DNA of 64,000 bases, taken from assembly GCF_002938435.1 (NCBI RefSeq), contig NZ_POQT01000005.1, positions 115,828 through 179,827 of the forward strand. The letters run 5' to 3'. Below the pieces are notes generated by a model, which searched no databases, was not told the origin of the DNA, and worked only from the letters and a program-made list of their open reading frames with translations. Below, piece by piece: positions 1 through 8,160 of the stretch. A program made the translations under genes and the position numbers. Each line of letters begins with the position of its first letter. The first letter of the stretch is position 1. Source of the DNA: Blastococcus saxobsidens (GTDB taxonomy: Bacteria; Actinomycetota; Actinomycetes; Mycobacteriales; Geodermatophilaceae).

Positions 1-549
1 GATCACCAGTGCGAGCACCACCGCCGACATGATCCGGACCGGCTCGTCCATGCGGTCGGCGAAGCCCGGGGCCCGGTTGCGCACGAACATGCCCAGCAGC
101 ACCGGCACCAGGACGATGGAGAAGACCTGCAGCGTCTTGCCGAACTGCAGGCCGAGCGCACCGGCGTCGACCGGGTCGAAGAAGCCGATGGCGAGGTTCG
201 TGACCACGGGCAGGGTGACCACGGCGACCACCGAGTTGATCGCGGTGAGGCTGATGTTGAGCGCGACGTCGCCCCGGAAGAGGTGGCTGAACAGGTTCGC
301 GGTGGTCCCGCCCGGCGAGGCGGCCAGCAGCAGCATGCCGACGGCGAGCAGCGGTGGGAGGTCGAAGGCCAGCACCAGGCCGAAGCACAGCACCGGCAGG
401 ACGAGCAGCTGGAGCCCCAGCGCCAGGAGCACGACCTTCGGCCGGCGACCGACCTCGGCGAAGTCCCGCGCGGTCAGGGACAGGCCGAGCCCGAACATGA
501 CGACGGCGAGCGCCACGGGCAGGGCGACGGTGACGAGCGCGGAACTCAT
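1..549 (-). CDS. Bile acid:sodium symporter family protein (3' end outside window)
   Basis: The gene runs off the left edge, so only the N-terminal 183 residues are visible. Starting at the ATG at 549, the protein is a series of hydrophobic helices. It carries the family-typical stretch AASPGGTTANLFSHLFRGD near residue 80, followed by the N-rich NISLTAIN segment. These are characteristic of the BASS/SBF sodium-dependent transporter family (panS/ACR3-like superfamily), integral inner-membrane proteins that import organic anions with sodium. The substrate cannot be told from sequence; bacterial members carry keto acids or pantoate as well as bile acids. It has no obvious operon partner here. 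Confidence 0.85.
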   Translation of the reverse strand, partial: MSSALVTVALPVALAVVMFGLGLSLTARDFAEVGRRPKVVLLALGLQLLVLPVLCFGLVLAFDLPPLLAVGMLLLAASPGGTTANLFSHLFRGDVALNISLTAINSVVAVVTLPVVTNLAIGFFDPVDAGALGLQFGKTLQVFSIVLVPVLLGMFVRNRAPGFADRMDEPVRIMSAVVLALVI

Positions 550-707
550 CGGACCTCCGATCGGACACCGCCGGCGGCGGGGGGTGCCCGCATCATGGGG
601 GACGCAGGTCACAAGTCCCGCGTCCGACCGCCGTGTCCCCCGACCGGGTGTCCGGTCGAAGCCGCCCCGCCCATGGCTCGCCCGCTGGCGGGGGAGCTAC
701 TGGCGGG

Positions 708-1022
708 TCAGGCCTCCCGGCGGAGCTGCGCGGCCGGGCGCGGCCGGCTCGGTGCGCTGGGTGCCGAGAAGCCGGACCGCTTGTGCGACCCGTCGCAGAA
801 CGGCTTGATGCCGGACTTGCCGCACCGGCACAGGGCGATCGTCTCCCGGCCGGGGTCGATCTCGTTGCCGTCCTGGTCCAGCAGCCGGAAGTCCCCGCGG
901 ACGATCAGCGGTCCGTCGCGGTAGGGCGTGATGGTGGCGCCGTCGGTGCTCCCGCCGGGCGGTCCGTCCTCGGCGTCGACGTCCTCGGGCAGGTCCGGCT
1001 CGGCCGGCAGCGGTCGTGACAC
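708..1022 (-). CDS. CDGSH iron-sulfur domain protein
   Basis: The 104-residue protein contains one CDGSH motif. The segment CRCGKSGIKPFCDGSHKRSGF has the three cysteines and one histidine that ligate a 2Fe-2S cluster in mitoNEET-like proteins (I see C-x-C, then C-D-G-S-H). The N-terminal 30 residues are acidic and probably disordered. The start is GTG at 1022. The role is probably electron transfer or cluster handling in the cytoplasm; no specific partner is indicated by the neighbours, a symporter and a lipoprotein on the same strand. Confidence 0.85.
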   Translation of the reverse strand: MSRPLPAEPDLPEDVDAEDGPPGGSTDGATITPYRDGPLIVRGDFRLLDQDGNEIDPGRETIALCRCGKSGIKPFCDGSHKRSGFSAPSAPSRPRPAAQLRREA

Positions 1023-1065
1023 GTTCCCAGCATGCCCTGCCGGCGGCCGCGGGGATCGGCACGGG

Positions 1066-2136
1066 TCAGGGGTCGGGGAACGTGAGCGTCTCCACCATGC
1101 GGTCCAGCACGGGGACGTTGCGCGCGTAGTCGAACTGCGGCAGGCCGACCGTGTCGATCACCAGTGTCCGCGGCCCCTGCGCTCCACTCCCGAGGTCGAC
1201 CACGTAGCCGGTCGTCGGCACACCCGCGGGCCACAGCCCCTCGCCCACGGAGATCCGCTCGACCCGCACCGCCGGCCGGCCACCGACCGTGGTCGTGCCG
1301 CGGCTCAGCTCCCGCCCGGCGCCCGGTCCGGCCACCTGCTCGAACGGCGCCTGCTGCACCGAGGCGGTCACCGCACCCACCCGGGCGTCGGTGCCCGGCG
1401 GCACGGTGAAGGGCTCGGGGGCGAACCGGGTGCACGCCGCCACCGTCTCCCCCAGGTTGACCGACCACCCCTCTGGATAGGACACCGAGAAGCCGGCCGG
1501 GCTGTCGCAGCGCTGCGACAGCGCCACGGGGGGCGCGACCTCGTCCGCGAACAGGTCGACGACGATCCGCTGCGGGGAGTTCGCCGTCCCGACCGCGAAC
1601 GGACGCCGCTCGTCCGTCCCGGCGAAGAAGGAGTACCGGCCCTCGACGAGTGCGGCGTCGACGAGCGCCTCCAGCACGGCGGCCCCGGCGACCGCCTGCC
1701 GCTGCGGTCCCTGCCAGACCAGGGCGTCGGCCCCCGCGTCGCCCGGCAGGGCGATGTTGGTCAGCGTGATGCCGAGGAAGGCCTGGCCGGGCACCTCGAC
1801 CGGGGCGCCGGAACCCGGCGCCCGCGGCTCGTCGACCCAGCCGACCTGCCAGCCGGCAAGACCGTCGCCGGCGACCTCGAAGACGATCCGGTCGAAGCCG
1901 TCGTGCGTCCCGAGCCGCACGTCGGTGACGGTCACGGCCGGGCCGCCGCCGGTGGCGACGGACTCGGCGATGTCCCCGTCGCCGACCGGGCGCACCGCGT
2001 CCGGGGCGTCCGGTCCGGGCCCCGGGTGCCCGCTGGACGCGGTCCCGGTGGGGCGGGCGCCGGTGGCGGCGCCGTCCGCGCCGCAACCGGTCACGAGCAG
2101 AGCCGCGCAGGCGACCGCTGCGGGGAGAAGACGCAT
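1066..2136 (-). CDS. AMIN-like domain lipoprotein
   Basis: The 356-residue product begins with a hydrophobic signal ending in the lipobox LLVTGC, so it should be lipidated on Cys18 and exported. After a low-complexity Gly/Ala/Pro linker, residues of about 55-185 read VTVTDVRLGTHDGFDRIVFE and later PQRIVVDLFAD, the pattern of AMIN-like beta domains found in actinobacterial lipoproteins. The C-terminal 170 residues are a separate region with SYPEGWSVN, similar to lipoproteins of unknown role. The start is ATG at 2136 with no strong ribosome site. Function is unknown; cell-envelope association is inferred from the lipobox. Confidence 0.75.
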   Translation of the reverse strand: MRLLPAAVACAALLVTGCGADGAATGARPTGTASSGHPGPGPDAPDAVRPVGDGDIAESVATGGGPAVTVTDVRLGTHDGFDRIVFEVAGDGLAGWQVGWVDEPRAPGSGAPVEVPGQAFLGITLTNIALPGDAGADALVWQGPQRQAVAGAAVLEALVDAALVEGRYSFFAGTDERRPFAVGTANSPQRIVVDLFADEVAPPVALSQRCDSPAGFSVSYPEGWSVNLGETVAACTRFAPEPFTVPPGTDARVGAVTASVQQAPFEQVAGPGAGRELSRGTTTVGGRPAVRVERISVGEGLWPAGVPTTGYVVDLGSGAQGPRTLVIDTVGLPQFDYARNVPVLDRMVETLTFPDP

Positions 2137-2255
2137 CAGTGCCCGCCCAGGTCTCGCCGGTCAGTTCCGCACCGGGACGTAGCCGCCGGGCGGCGTCGCG
2201 AACCGGCGCGCCGCCCGATGCCACCGGATCGTCACACGCCACGGTGCCCCCGGAG

Positions 2256-5200
2256 CTAGCCCGGACCGGACAGCGGCAGGCCGTAGAACACCTGCTCGAC
2301 GACCGCCCGCGCACGCCGGGTCGTGCGGCGGTAGTCGTCGACGAACTGGCCGGGGTCCTGGTCCGGGCCGTACCCGCAGGCCCGTGCCACGCCGGCCAGC
2401 TCGAGCCCGGGGCGCGGTAGCTGGTCGCTGGGCCGCCCGCGGACCAGGAAGATCGCGTTGCGGGCCGTGGTGGCCAGCGCCCATGCCTCGCGCAGGGACG
2501 CCGCCTGGTCCGCGTCGAGGTGCCCGGCGGCGGTGAGCGCGTCCAGCGCCGGGGCGGTCGCCGGCACTCGCAGCGCCTCGGAGCCGGCGGCGTGCTGCAG
2601 CTGGAGCAGCTGGACGGTCCACTCGACGTCGGACAGTCCGCCACGGCCGAGCTTGGTGTGCGTCGCCGGGTCCGCCCCGCGGGGCAGCCGCTCCCGTTCC
2701 ACCCGCGCCTTGATGCGCCGGATCTCCGCGACCTGCTCCTGGGTGAGGCCGGCGGCCGGGTAGCGGATCGGGTCGACCAGCGCCACGAAGTCCGCGCCCA
2801 GCTGCTCGTCCCCCGCGACGGGGACCGCCCGCAGCAGCGCCTGCACCTCCCACACCGAGACCCAGCGTTCGTAGTACTCGCGGAACGCCGACAGGCTGCG
2901 CACCAGGGCGCCCTGCCGACCCTCGGGGCGCAGGTCGGCGTCCACCTCGAACGCCGGGTCCGGCCCCGCCTCGGTGAGCAGCCGGCGCAGGCCGTGGGCG
3001 ACGGCGTTGGCCGCCGCCGAGGCCTTGGTCTCGTCCGCGCCGGGCCGGGCGCGGTGCACGAACAGGACGTCGGCGTCGGACCCGAAACCCAGCTCTCCGC
3101 CCCCGAGCCGGCCCATCCCGATCACCGCGAGGTCCATCGGCAGGTCGGCGACGTCGGTCCCGGCATCGGCCGCGTGCGCGCGCAGCGCGACGTCCAGCCC
3201 CGCCTGCAGCGTGGCGACGGCGACGTCGGTCAGCGCCCGGCCGACCCGGTGCACGTCCAGCCGGCCGAGCAGGTCGGCCACCGCGATCCGGAGGAGCTCC
3301 TGCCGCCGCAGCCCCCGGACCACGCGGATGCCCGCCTGCGGATCGGGGGCACGCCCGGCGGCCGACCGCCAGGCCTTGGCCAGTGCGCCGGCATCCCGCG
3401 GCTCGAGCTCCGCGTCGTCGGCAAGCAGGCGCAGCGCCTCCGGGGTGCGGGTGAGCAGCGAGGCCACGTACTGGCTGGAGCCGAGCAGCTGGGCCAGCCG
3501 CTCCACCACCTGGCCCTCGTCACGCAGCAGCCGCAGGTACCACTGGTTGCCACCGAGGGCCTCGCTGACCTGGCGGTAGGCGAGCAGGCCGGCGTCCGGG
3601 TTGGGGCAGGACGCGAAGGTCTGGAGCAGGACCGGCAGCAGGTACTTCTGCATCGACGCCGACCGGGACACCCCACCCGTCAGCGCGGACAGGTGGCGCA
3701 GCGCGCCCTCGGGGTCGGCGAAGCCCAGCGCGCGGAGCCAGTCGCCGGCCGCCTTGGAGCCGAGCTGGAGGTGTTCCCCCGGCACGCGGGCGACCGCGGA
3801 CAGCAGCGGCCGGTAGAAGAGCTTCTCGTGCAGCCGCCGCACCTCGCGGGTGTGCAGCGCCAGCTCCGCGCGCAGCACGTCCACGGCGTCCCCGCGGTGG
3901 TCGGGCTTGTAGCCCAGCGAGCGGGCCAGCCAGCGCAGCTGCTGCTCGTCGGTGGGCAGCAGGTGGGTGCGGCGCAGCCGCAGCAGCTGCAGCCGGTGCT
4001 CCACGGTGCGGAGGAACCGGTAGGAGGCGACGAGGGTCGCGGCGTCCTCGCGGCCGACGTAGCCGCCGGCCGACAGGGCCTGCAGCGCCGGCACGGTGCC
4101 GCCCACGCGCAGGTTGGGATCGGCCCGCCCGTGCACCATCTGCAGCAGCTGGACGGCGAACTCGACGTCCCGCAGCCCGCCACGACCGAGCTTGAGCTCC
4201 CGCTCGGCCTGGGCCGGGGGGATGTTGGCCTCGACCCGGCGGCGCATGGCCTGCACCTCGCCGACGAACCCCGGCCGGTCCCCGGCCTTCCACACCAGGG
4301 GCCAGAGCGCGTCGACGTAGGCCCGGCCCAGGTCGGGGTCACCGGCGACCGGCCGCATCTTCAGCAGCGCCTGGAACTCCCAGGTGTCGGCCCACTGCTC
4401 GTAGTAGGCGGTGTGGCCGGCCACGGTCCGCACCAGCGCCCCGCGCTTGCCCTCCGGGCGCAGTGCGGCGTCGACCTCCCACGCGGCCTCGTGGCAGATC
4501 CGCATGAGGGCCGCGGACACCCGCGTGGCGCTGGCCAGCGCGGCGCTCTCGGCGTCCGTGGGGTCGACCGCCTCGGCCACGAAGACCACGTCGACGTCGC
4601 TGACGTAGTTGAGCTCCCGGCCACCGGTCTTGCCCAGGGCGATGACGCTGAGCCGGCAGGCCGCGGCGTCGTCGGGCTGCTCGGCGACGGCGACGGCCAG
4701 GCCGGCGGTGAGCACGGCGGCGGCGATGTCGGCCAGCTCGACGGCGACCTCCTCCGCCGGCACGGCCTCGCCCAGGTCACGGCCGGCGAGCGAGAGGATC
4801 GCCCGGCGGTAGGCCAGCCGGAGGGCGGCCACCCGCTCGGGACCGGCGTCGGGCGCCCCCTTGCCCAGTCGCACGCCCCACGGCGGGTCGTCCGGGTCGG
4901 CGCCGACCGCCGCCAGCATCTGGCGCTCGAGCGCCTCCGGCGTGGGCCGCCACGTGCCGTGCCGGTCGTCGTCGAGCACCTGCCAGTCCAGCGGCCGGGC
5001 GGCCAGGTGGTCGGCGAGGCCGGAGCTGGCGCCGAGGACGGAGACCAGGCGGGCGCGCAGGTGCCCGGGGCCGCGGAGCCGGGCAAGCAGGGCCGCAGCG
5101 GCACCGCCGTCGGGATCCTCGGCGTCCAGCGCCTCGACCAGCCGGTGCAGCGAGCGCACGGCGAGGTCGGGGTCGCCGGCGCGCGCCAGCGCCGCCACCA

Positions 5201-5360
5201 CCGGACCGGCCTCCGGGTCGGCCGGCTCGTTGCGCCCCAGGTCCCACAGCCCGAGGGCGGGGTCGGAGAGCAACCGGGCGGCACGCTCGCCGTCGCCGAA
5301 GCCGAAGCGCACCAGCCGGACGACGGCGGGGCGCGGGATCTCCGGGAGCGGAGCGGTCAC
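2256..5360 (-). CDS. glnE: Bifunctional glutamine synthetase adenylyltransferase/deadenylase
   Basis: GlnE adds or removes AMP on glutamine synthetase in response to nitrogen status. The 1034-residue protein has the two expected nucleotidyltransferase domains. The N-terminal half carries GKTGGRELNYVSDVDVVF and the C-terminal half GMGRLGGGELGFGSDADVLF, each a G-G-x-E...S-D-x-D active site; each is followed by a PII-uridylyltransferase-like helical domain (KLGRGGLRDVEF and KLGRGGLSDVEW). I chose the GTG at 5360 because it overlaps the upstream gene's stop as GTGA and begins where homology to GlnE begins; the open frame continues upstream without homology. It lies downstream of glnA2, as in mycobacteria (Rv2221c), where it is essential. 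Confidence 0.95.
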   Translation of the reverse strand: MTAPLPEIPRPAVVRLVRFGFGDGERAARLLSDPALGLWDLGRNEPADPEAGPVVAALARAGDPDLAVRSLHRLVEALDAEDPDGGAAAALLARLRGPGHLRARLVSVLGASSGLADHLAARPLDWQVLDDDRHGTWRPTPEALERQMLAAVGADPDDPPWGVRLGKGAPDAGPERVAALRLAYRRAILSLAGRDLGEAVPAEEVAVELADIAAAVLTAGLAVAVAEQPDDAAACRLSVIALGKTGGRELNYVSDVDVVFVAEAVDPTDAESAALASATRVSAALMRICHEAAWEVDAALRPEGKRGALVRTVAGHTAYYEQWADTWEFQALLKMRPVAGDPDLGRAYVDALWPLVWKAGDRPGFVGEVQAMRRRVEANIPPAQAERELKLGRGGLRDVEFAVQLLQMVHGRADPNLRVGGTVPALQALSAGGYVGREDAATLVASYRFLRTVEHRLQLLRLRRTHLLPTDEQQLRWLARSLGYKPDHRGDAVDVLRAELALHTREVRRLHEKLFYRPLLSAVARVPGEHLQLGSKAAGDWLRALGFADPEGALRHLSALTGGVSRSASMQKYLLPVLLQTFASCPNPDAGLLAYRQVSEALGGNQWYLRLLRDEGQVVERLAQLLGSSQYVASLLTRTPEALRLLADDAELEPRDAGALAKAWRSAAGRAPDPQAGIRVVRGLRRQELLRIAVADLLGRLDVHRVGRALTDVAVATLQAGLDVALRAHAADAGTDVADLPMDLAVIGMGRLGGGELGFGSDADVLFVHRARPGADETKASAAANAVAHGLRRLLTEAGPDPAFEVDADLRPEGRQGALVRSLSAFREYYERWVSVWEVQALLRAVPVAGDEQLGADFVALVDPIRYPAAGLTQEQVAEIRRIKARVERERLPRGADPATHTKLGRGGLSDVEWTVQLLQLQHAAGSEALRVPATAPALDALTAAGHLDADQAASLREAWALATTARNAIFLVRGRPSDQLPRPGLELAGVARACGYGPDQDPGQFVDDYRRTTRRARAVVEQVFYGLPLSGPG

Positions 5361-6088
5361 GCCCGGGCCCCGGCGGAGTCGCGCACCAATGCGGCGAACC
5401 GGGTCGCGAACGGCTGCCAGGCCTCGGCGACGTCGTCGTGCGCGGCGGCGGCGCGCAGGCACAGGGTCTCGAGGTCCAGCGGGGCGGCGGCCACGCCGAC
5501 CGGGTCGCTCTCCGCCCAGGCCCGGACCATCTCCGGCGTCGTCTCGATGTGGAACTGGAGGGCGTAGACGTTGCGCCCGACCCGGAAGGCCTGGTGGGGG
5601 TAGTGCGGGTTGCTCGCCAGCAGGGTGGCGTTCCGCGGCAGCTCCGAGATCTCGTCGTGGTGCCACTGGATGACGTCGGGCGACAGCGGGACCGGGCCGA
5701 AGACCGGGTCGGCGTCGGCGGCGTCGCGCTTGGCCACCAGCGTGGCGCCGACCTCGGGCCCGTCGACCCCGACCCGGGTGCGGCCACCGCCGACCTGCGC
5801 CAGCAGCTGCGCCCCCAGGCAGACGGCGAGCGTGGGCACGTCGCCGTCGACCGCCTGGCGCAGGAGCGCACGGACGCCGACGAGCTCGGGGCTGGTCGTC
5901 TCGTCGTCCATCGAGGACTGCGGACCGCCCAGGACGAGCAGGCCGTCGACACCGTCGAGGGACCCCGGCAGCGGGTCGCCGAGCCCGAGGTGCCGCTCGT
6001 CCAGCTCCAGACCGGCCGCGCGCAGCCACTCCCCCAGCCGAGCGGGCGGGTCGGTCTCGCTCGGGACGACGACGAGCAGGCGGGTCAC
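5357..6088 (-). CDS. Class I glutamine amidotransferase-like protein
   Basis: The 243-residue protein is a stand-alone GATase1 domain. It has the nucleophile elbow VCLGAQLLAQ near residue 95, a histidine in LQFHIETTPEM, and the following glutamate, so the Cys-His-Glu triad is complete. Members of this GMP-synthase-like group act on glutamine or related gamma-glutamyl compounds. The start is GTG at 6088. Its stop overlaps the glnE start by four bases, so translation is probably coupled. Placement between glnA2 and glnE suggests a link to glutamine metabolism, but the true substrate is unknown. Confidence 0.85.
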   Translation of the reverse strand: MTRLLVVVPSETDPPARLGEWLRAAGLELDERHLGLGDPLPGSLDGVDGLLVLGGPQSSMDDETTSPELVGVRALLRQAVDGDVPTLAVCLGAQLLAQVGGGRTRVGVDGPEVGATLVAKRDAADADPVFGPVPLSPDVIQWHHDEISELPRNATLLASNPHYPHQAFRVGRNVYALQFHIETTPEMVRAWAESDPVGVAAAPLDLETLCLRAAAAHDDVAEAWQPFATRFAALVRDSAGARA

Positions 6089-6103
6089 GGAGGTGAGCTT
6101 ATG

Positions 6104-6166
6104 GAACGGCCCCCTCGCAGGGACCCGCGGCGTGCGGAGCGCGTCGTGGGGAGCGAGGGGGTCCTT
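6104..6166 (-). repeat. Intergenic hairpin repeat, copy A (terminator-like)
   Basis: This 63-base element sits directly after the glnA2 stop codon. Read on the minus strand it begins GAAGGACCCCCTCGC and ends GCGAGGGGGCCGTTC, so its ends pair as CCCCTCGC with GCGAGGGG; the interior is rich in CCCCAC and CGCGG. Copies B, C and D share the same layout, orientation and position relative to a stop codon. It probably ends the glnA2 transcript or tunes read-through into the amidotransferase-glnE pair. Confidence 0.7.
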
Positions 6167-7507
6167 CTACAGGCCGGGCAGGTAGCGCTGCAGCTCGTAG
6201 GGCGTCACGTTCTGCCGGTAGGAGTTGAACTCCTCCCACTTGTTGCGGAGGAAGAACTCGAACACGTGCTCGCCGAGCGTCTCGGCCACCAGCTCGCTGC
6301 CCTGCATGGCGGTCAGCGCCTCGCCGAGGGAGACCGGGAGGTCCTCGTACCCGGCCGCCCGCCGCTCGGTGTCGGTGAGCGACCAGACGTCGTCCTCGGC
6401 CTCGGGCGGGAGCTCGTAGCCCTTCTCGATGCCGCGCAGCCCGGCGGCCAGGATGACGGCGAAGGTCAGGTACGGGTTGCAGGCGGAGTCCGGCGAGCGC
6501 ACCTCGACGCGGGCGGACTGCGCCTTGCTCGGCTTGTAGGAGGGCAACCGCACCAGGGCCGACCGGTTCGCCCGGCCCCAGGTCGCCGCCGTCGGGGCCT
6601 CGGTGCCGGCGAGCAGCCGGCGGTAGGAGTTGACCGTCTGGTTGGTGACGGCGGTCATCTCGCGGGCGTGGGTGAGCAGCCCGGCGATGAACTGCTTGCC
6701 GGTCGTGGACAGCCGCATCGGGTCGGCCGGGTCGTGGAAGGCGTTGCGGTCGCCCTCGAACAGCGACACGTGGGTGTGCATCGCCGACCCGGCCAGGTCG
6801 GTGAACGGTTTGGGCATGAAGGTGGCGTGCACGCCCTGGGCGAGCGCGACCTCGCGGACGACGTGCCGCAGCGTCATGATGTTGTCCGCCATGGACAGCG
6901 CGTCCGCGTAGCGCAGGTCGATCTCCTGCTGGCCGGGGGCGACCTCGTGGTGGCTGAACTCCACCGAGATGCCCATGGCCTCGAGCGCGAAGACGGCCTC
7001 ACGGCGGAAGTCGTGCGCCACGTTGTGCGTGGAGAGGTCGAAGTAGCCGCCGGTGTCGGCCGGCGTCGGTGCGCTGCCGTCGGTCGGCAGGTCCTTGAGC
7101 AGGAAGAACTCGATCTCGGGGTGGGTGTAGAAGGTGAACCCCATGTCGGCCGCCTTGGCCAGCGCCCGGCGCAGCACGTGCCGGGGGTCGGCCCACGCCG
7201 GTGAGCCGTCGGGCAGCGTGATGTCGCAGAACATCCGCGCGGTGTCGCTGGCCCGGCCCTCGCGGGCGGGCATCACCTGGAAGGTTCCCGGGTCGGGCTT
7301 GGCGAGCATGTCGGACTCGTAGACGCGGGCGAAGCCCTCGACCGCCGAGCCGTCGAAGCCGATGCCCTCGGCGAACGCCGCCTCGATCTCGGCGGGGGCC
7401 ACCGCGACGGCCTTGAGGTAGCCGCTCACATCGGTGAACCACAACCGCACGAAGCGGATGTCGCGCTCTTCCAGGGTTCGCAGGACGAACTCCTGCTGTC
7501 GGTCCAT
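6167..7507 (-). CDS. glnA2: Type I glutamine synthetase, GlnA2 class
   Basis: The protein catalyses ATP-dependent amidation of glutamate or a related amine acceptor. From the ATG at 7507 it is 446 residues, the same length as M. tuberculosis GlnA2 (Rv2222c), and it opens with the near-identical MDRQQEFVLRTLEERDIRF. Visible motifs include the beta-grasp domain, the metal-binding THPEIEFFL segment, the ATP-site region SMHTHVSLF, and the NRSALVRLP loop. An ATG nine bases upstream (MAG-) is an alternative start. In actinobacteria the GlnA2 group is not the main GS and some members act on polyamines, so activity on glutamate itself is likely but not certain. GlnE is nearby. Confidence 0.92.
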   Translation of the reverse strand: MDRQQEFVLRTLEERDIRFVRLWFTDVSGYLKAVAVAPAEIEAAFAEGIGFDGSAVEGFARVYESDMLAKPDPGTFQVMPAREGRASDTARMFCDITLPDGSPAWADPRHVLRRALAKAADMGFTFYTHPEIEFFLLKDLPTDGSAPTPADTGGYFDLSTHNVAHDFRREAVFALEAMGISVEFSHHEVAPGQQEIDLRYADALSMADNIMTLRHVVREVALAQGVHATFMPKPFTDLAGSAMHTHVSLFEGDRNAFHDPADPMRLSTTGKQFIAGLLTHAREMTAVTNQTVNSYRRLLAGTEAPTAATWGRANRSALVRLPSYKPSKAQSARVEVRSPDSACNPYLTFAVILAAGLRGIEKGYELPPEAEDDVWSLTDTERRAAGYEDLPVSLGEALTAMQGSELVAETLGEHVFEFFLRNKWEEFNSYRQNVTPYELQRYLPGL

Positions 7508-7629
7508 GCCCGCCATGATCCAGTCCGCTCGTTTCCGGGAGGTGAATTCGCCCGCCAGCGTGCCCTGTCCGGGCGATTCGCACACGGTGCCGCGCTGCCG
7601 CGCCCGTCGCGGGAACCCGGATTCCCGGT

Positions 7630-8058
7630 TCAACCCTCCCAGGTGGGGGGGAAGAGCGCAGTGTCCTGCCGGCGCAGCTCGTCGCGGTGCAGGGCGCTCA
7701 GCCGGGCCAGGATGCGCTCCCCCTCGGCGGTCAGCTCCACCCGCACCGCCCGGGCGTCGGTCGGGTGCGGCGCCCGGTCCACCAGCCCCTGGCTCTGCGC
7801 CCGGTTGACCAGCTCCACCACGCTGTGGTGCCGCAGCTGCAGCCGGTCGGCCAGCTCCCGCACCGCGGCCCAGTCCCGGTCCGGGAAGCCCTTGATCGCC
7901 AGGAGCAGCTGGTACTGCTGCGGGGTGAGCCCGTGCCGGCGCACGGTCTCCTCGCTGAAGCGCAGGTACCGGCGGATGCCGAACCGGAAGCGGGCCAGCG
8001 CCTCGAAGTCCCGCTTGCTCAGCGGCGGACCGCTGGGGACGTCGTCGGGAGCGGCCAC
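7630..8058 (-). CDS. MarR family transcriptional regulator
   Basis: The 142-residue protein has the MarR winged-helix layout. An N-terminal dimer helix (FRFGIRRYLRFSEET) is followed by the recognition region GLTPQQYQLLLAI...LADRLQLRHHSVVELVNRAQ. The wing then reads GLVDRAPHPTDARAVRVELT, with the DxR motif of the family. I chose GTG at 8058; the open frame extends far upstream but without homology. It is divergent from a universal stress protein gene, and a 21-bp palindrome lies between them, so it probably represses itself and the neighbour. The ligand is unknown. Confidence 0.88.
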   Translation of the reverse strand: MAAPDDVPSGPPLSKRDFEALARFRFGIRRYLRFSEETVRRHGLTPQQYQLLLAIKGFPDRDWAAVRELADRLQLRHHSVVELVNRAQSQGLVDRAPHPTDARAVRVELTAEGERILARLSALHRDELRRQDTALFPPTWEG

Positions 8059-8106
8059 GCCGACATGAGACCACGATCCCCGCGCAGCGTCCCCTGTCCT
8101 GCGGCG

Positions 8107-8127
8107 ATGTATCGCGTTACGATGCAT
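8107..8127. promoter_or_regulatory. Putative MarR operator palindrome
   Basis: An inverted repeat ATGTATCG-cgtta-CGATGCAT (7 of 8 arm positions pair) lies in the 102-bp gap between the divergent MarR and universal stress protein genes, centred at 8117. Size, symmetry and position match MarR dimer sites. Binding is inferred. Confidence 0.6.
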
Positions 8128-8160
8128 AGCCGCGGTGCGGATCGCCCTGAGGAGGCGCTC

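Noticed and set aside
2161..2235. A 24-codon minus-strand frame downstream of glnE
   Set aside because: It has a GTG start but no ribosome site and no conservation that I can judge; left out for lack of support.
2520..5567. A 1015-codon open frame on the plus strand opposite glnE
   Set aside because: It is a high-GC shadow of glnE: composition is biased to Arg/Gly/Pro/Val, there is no recognisable domain, and glnE itself is well conserved on the other strand.
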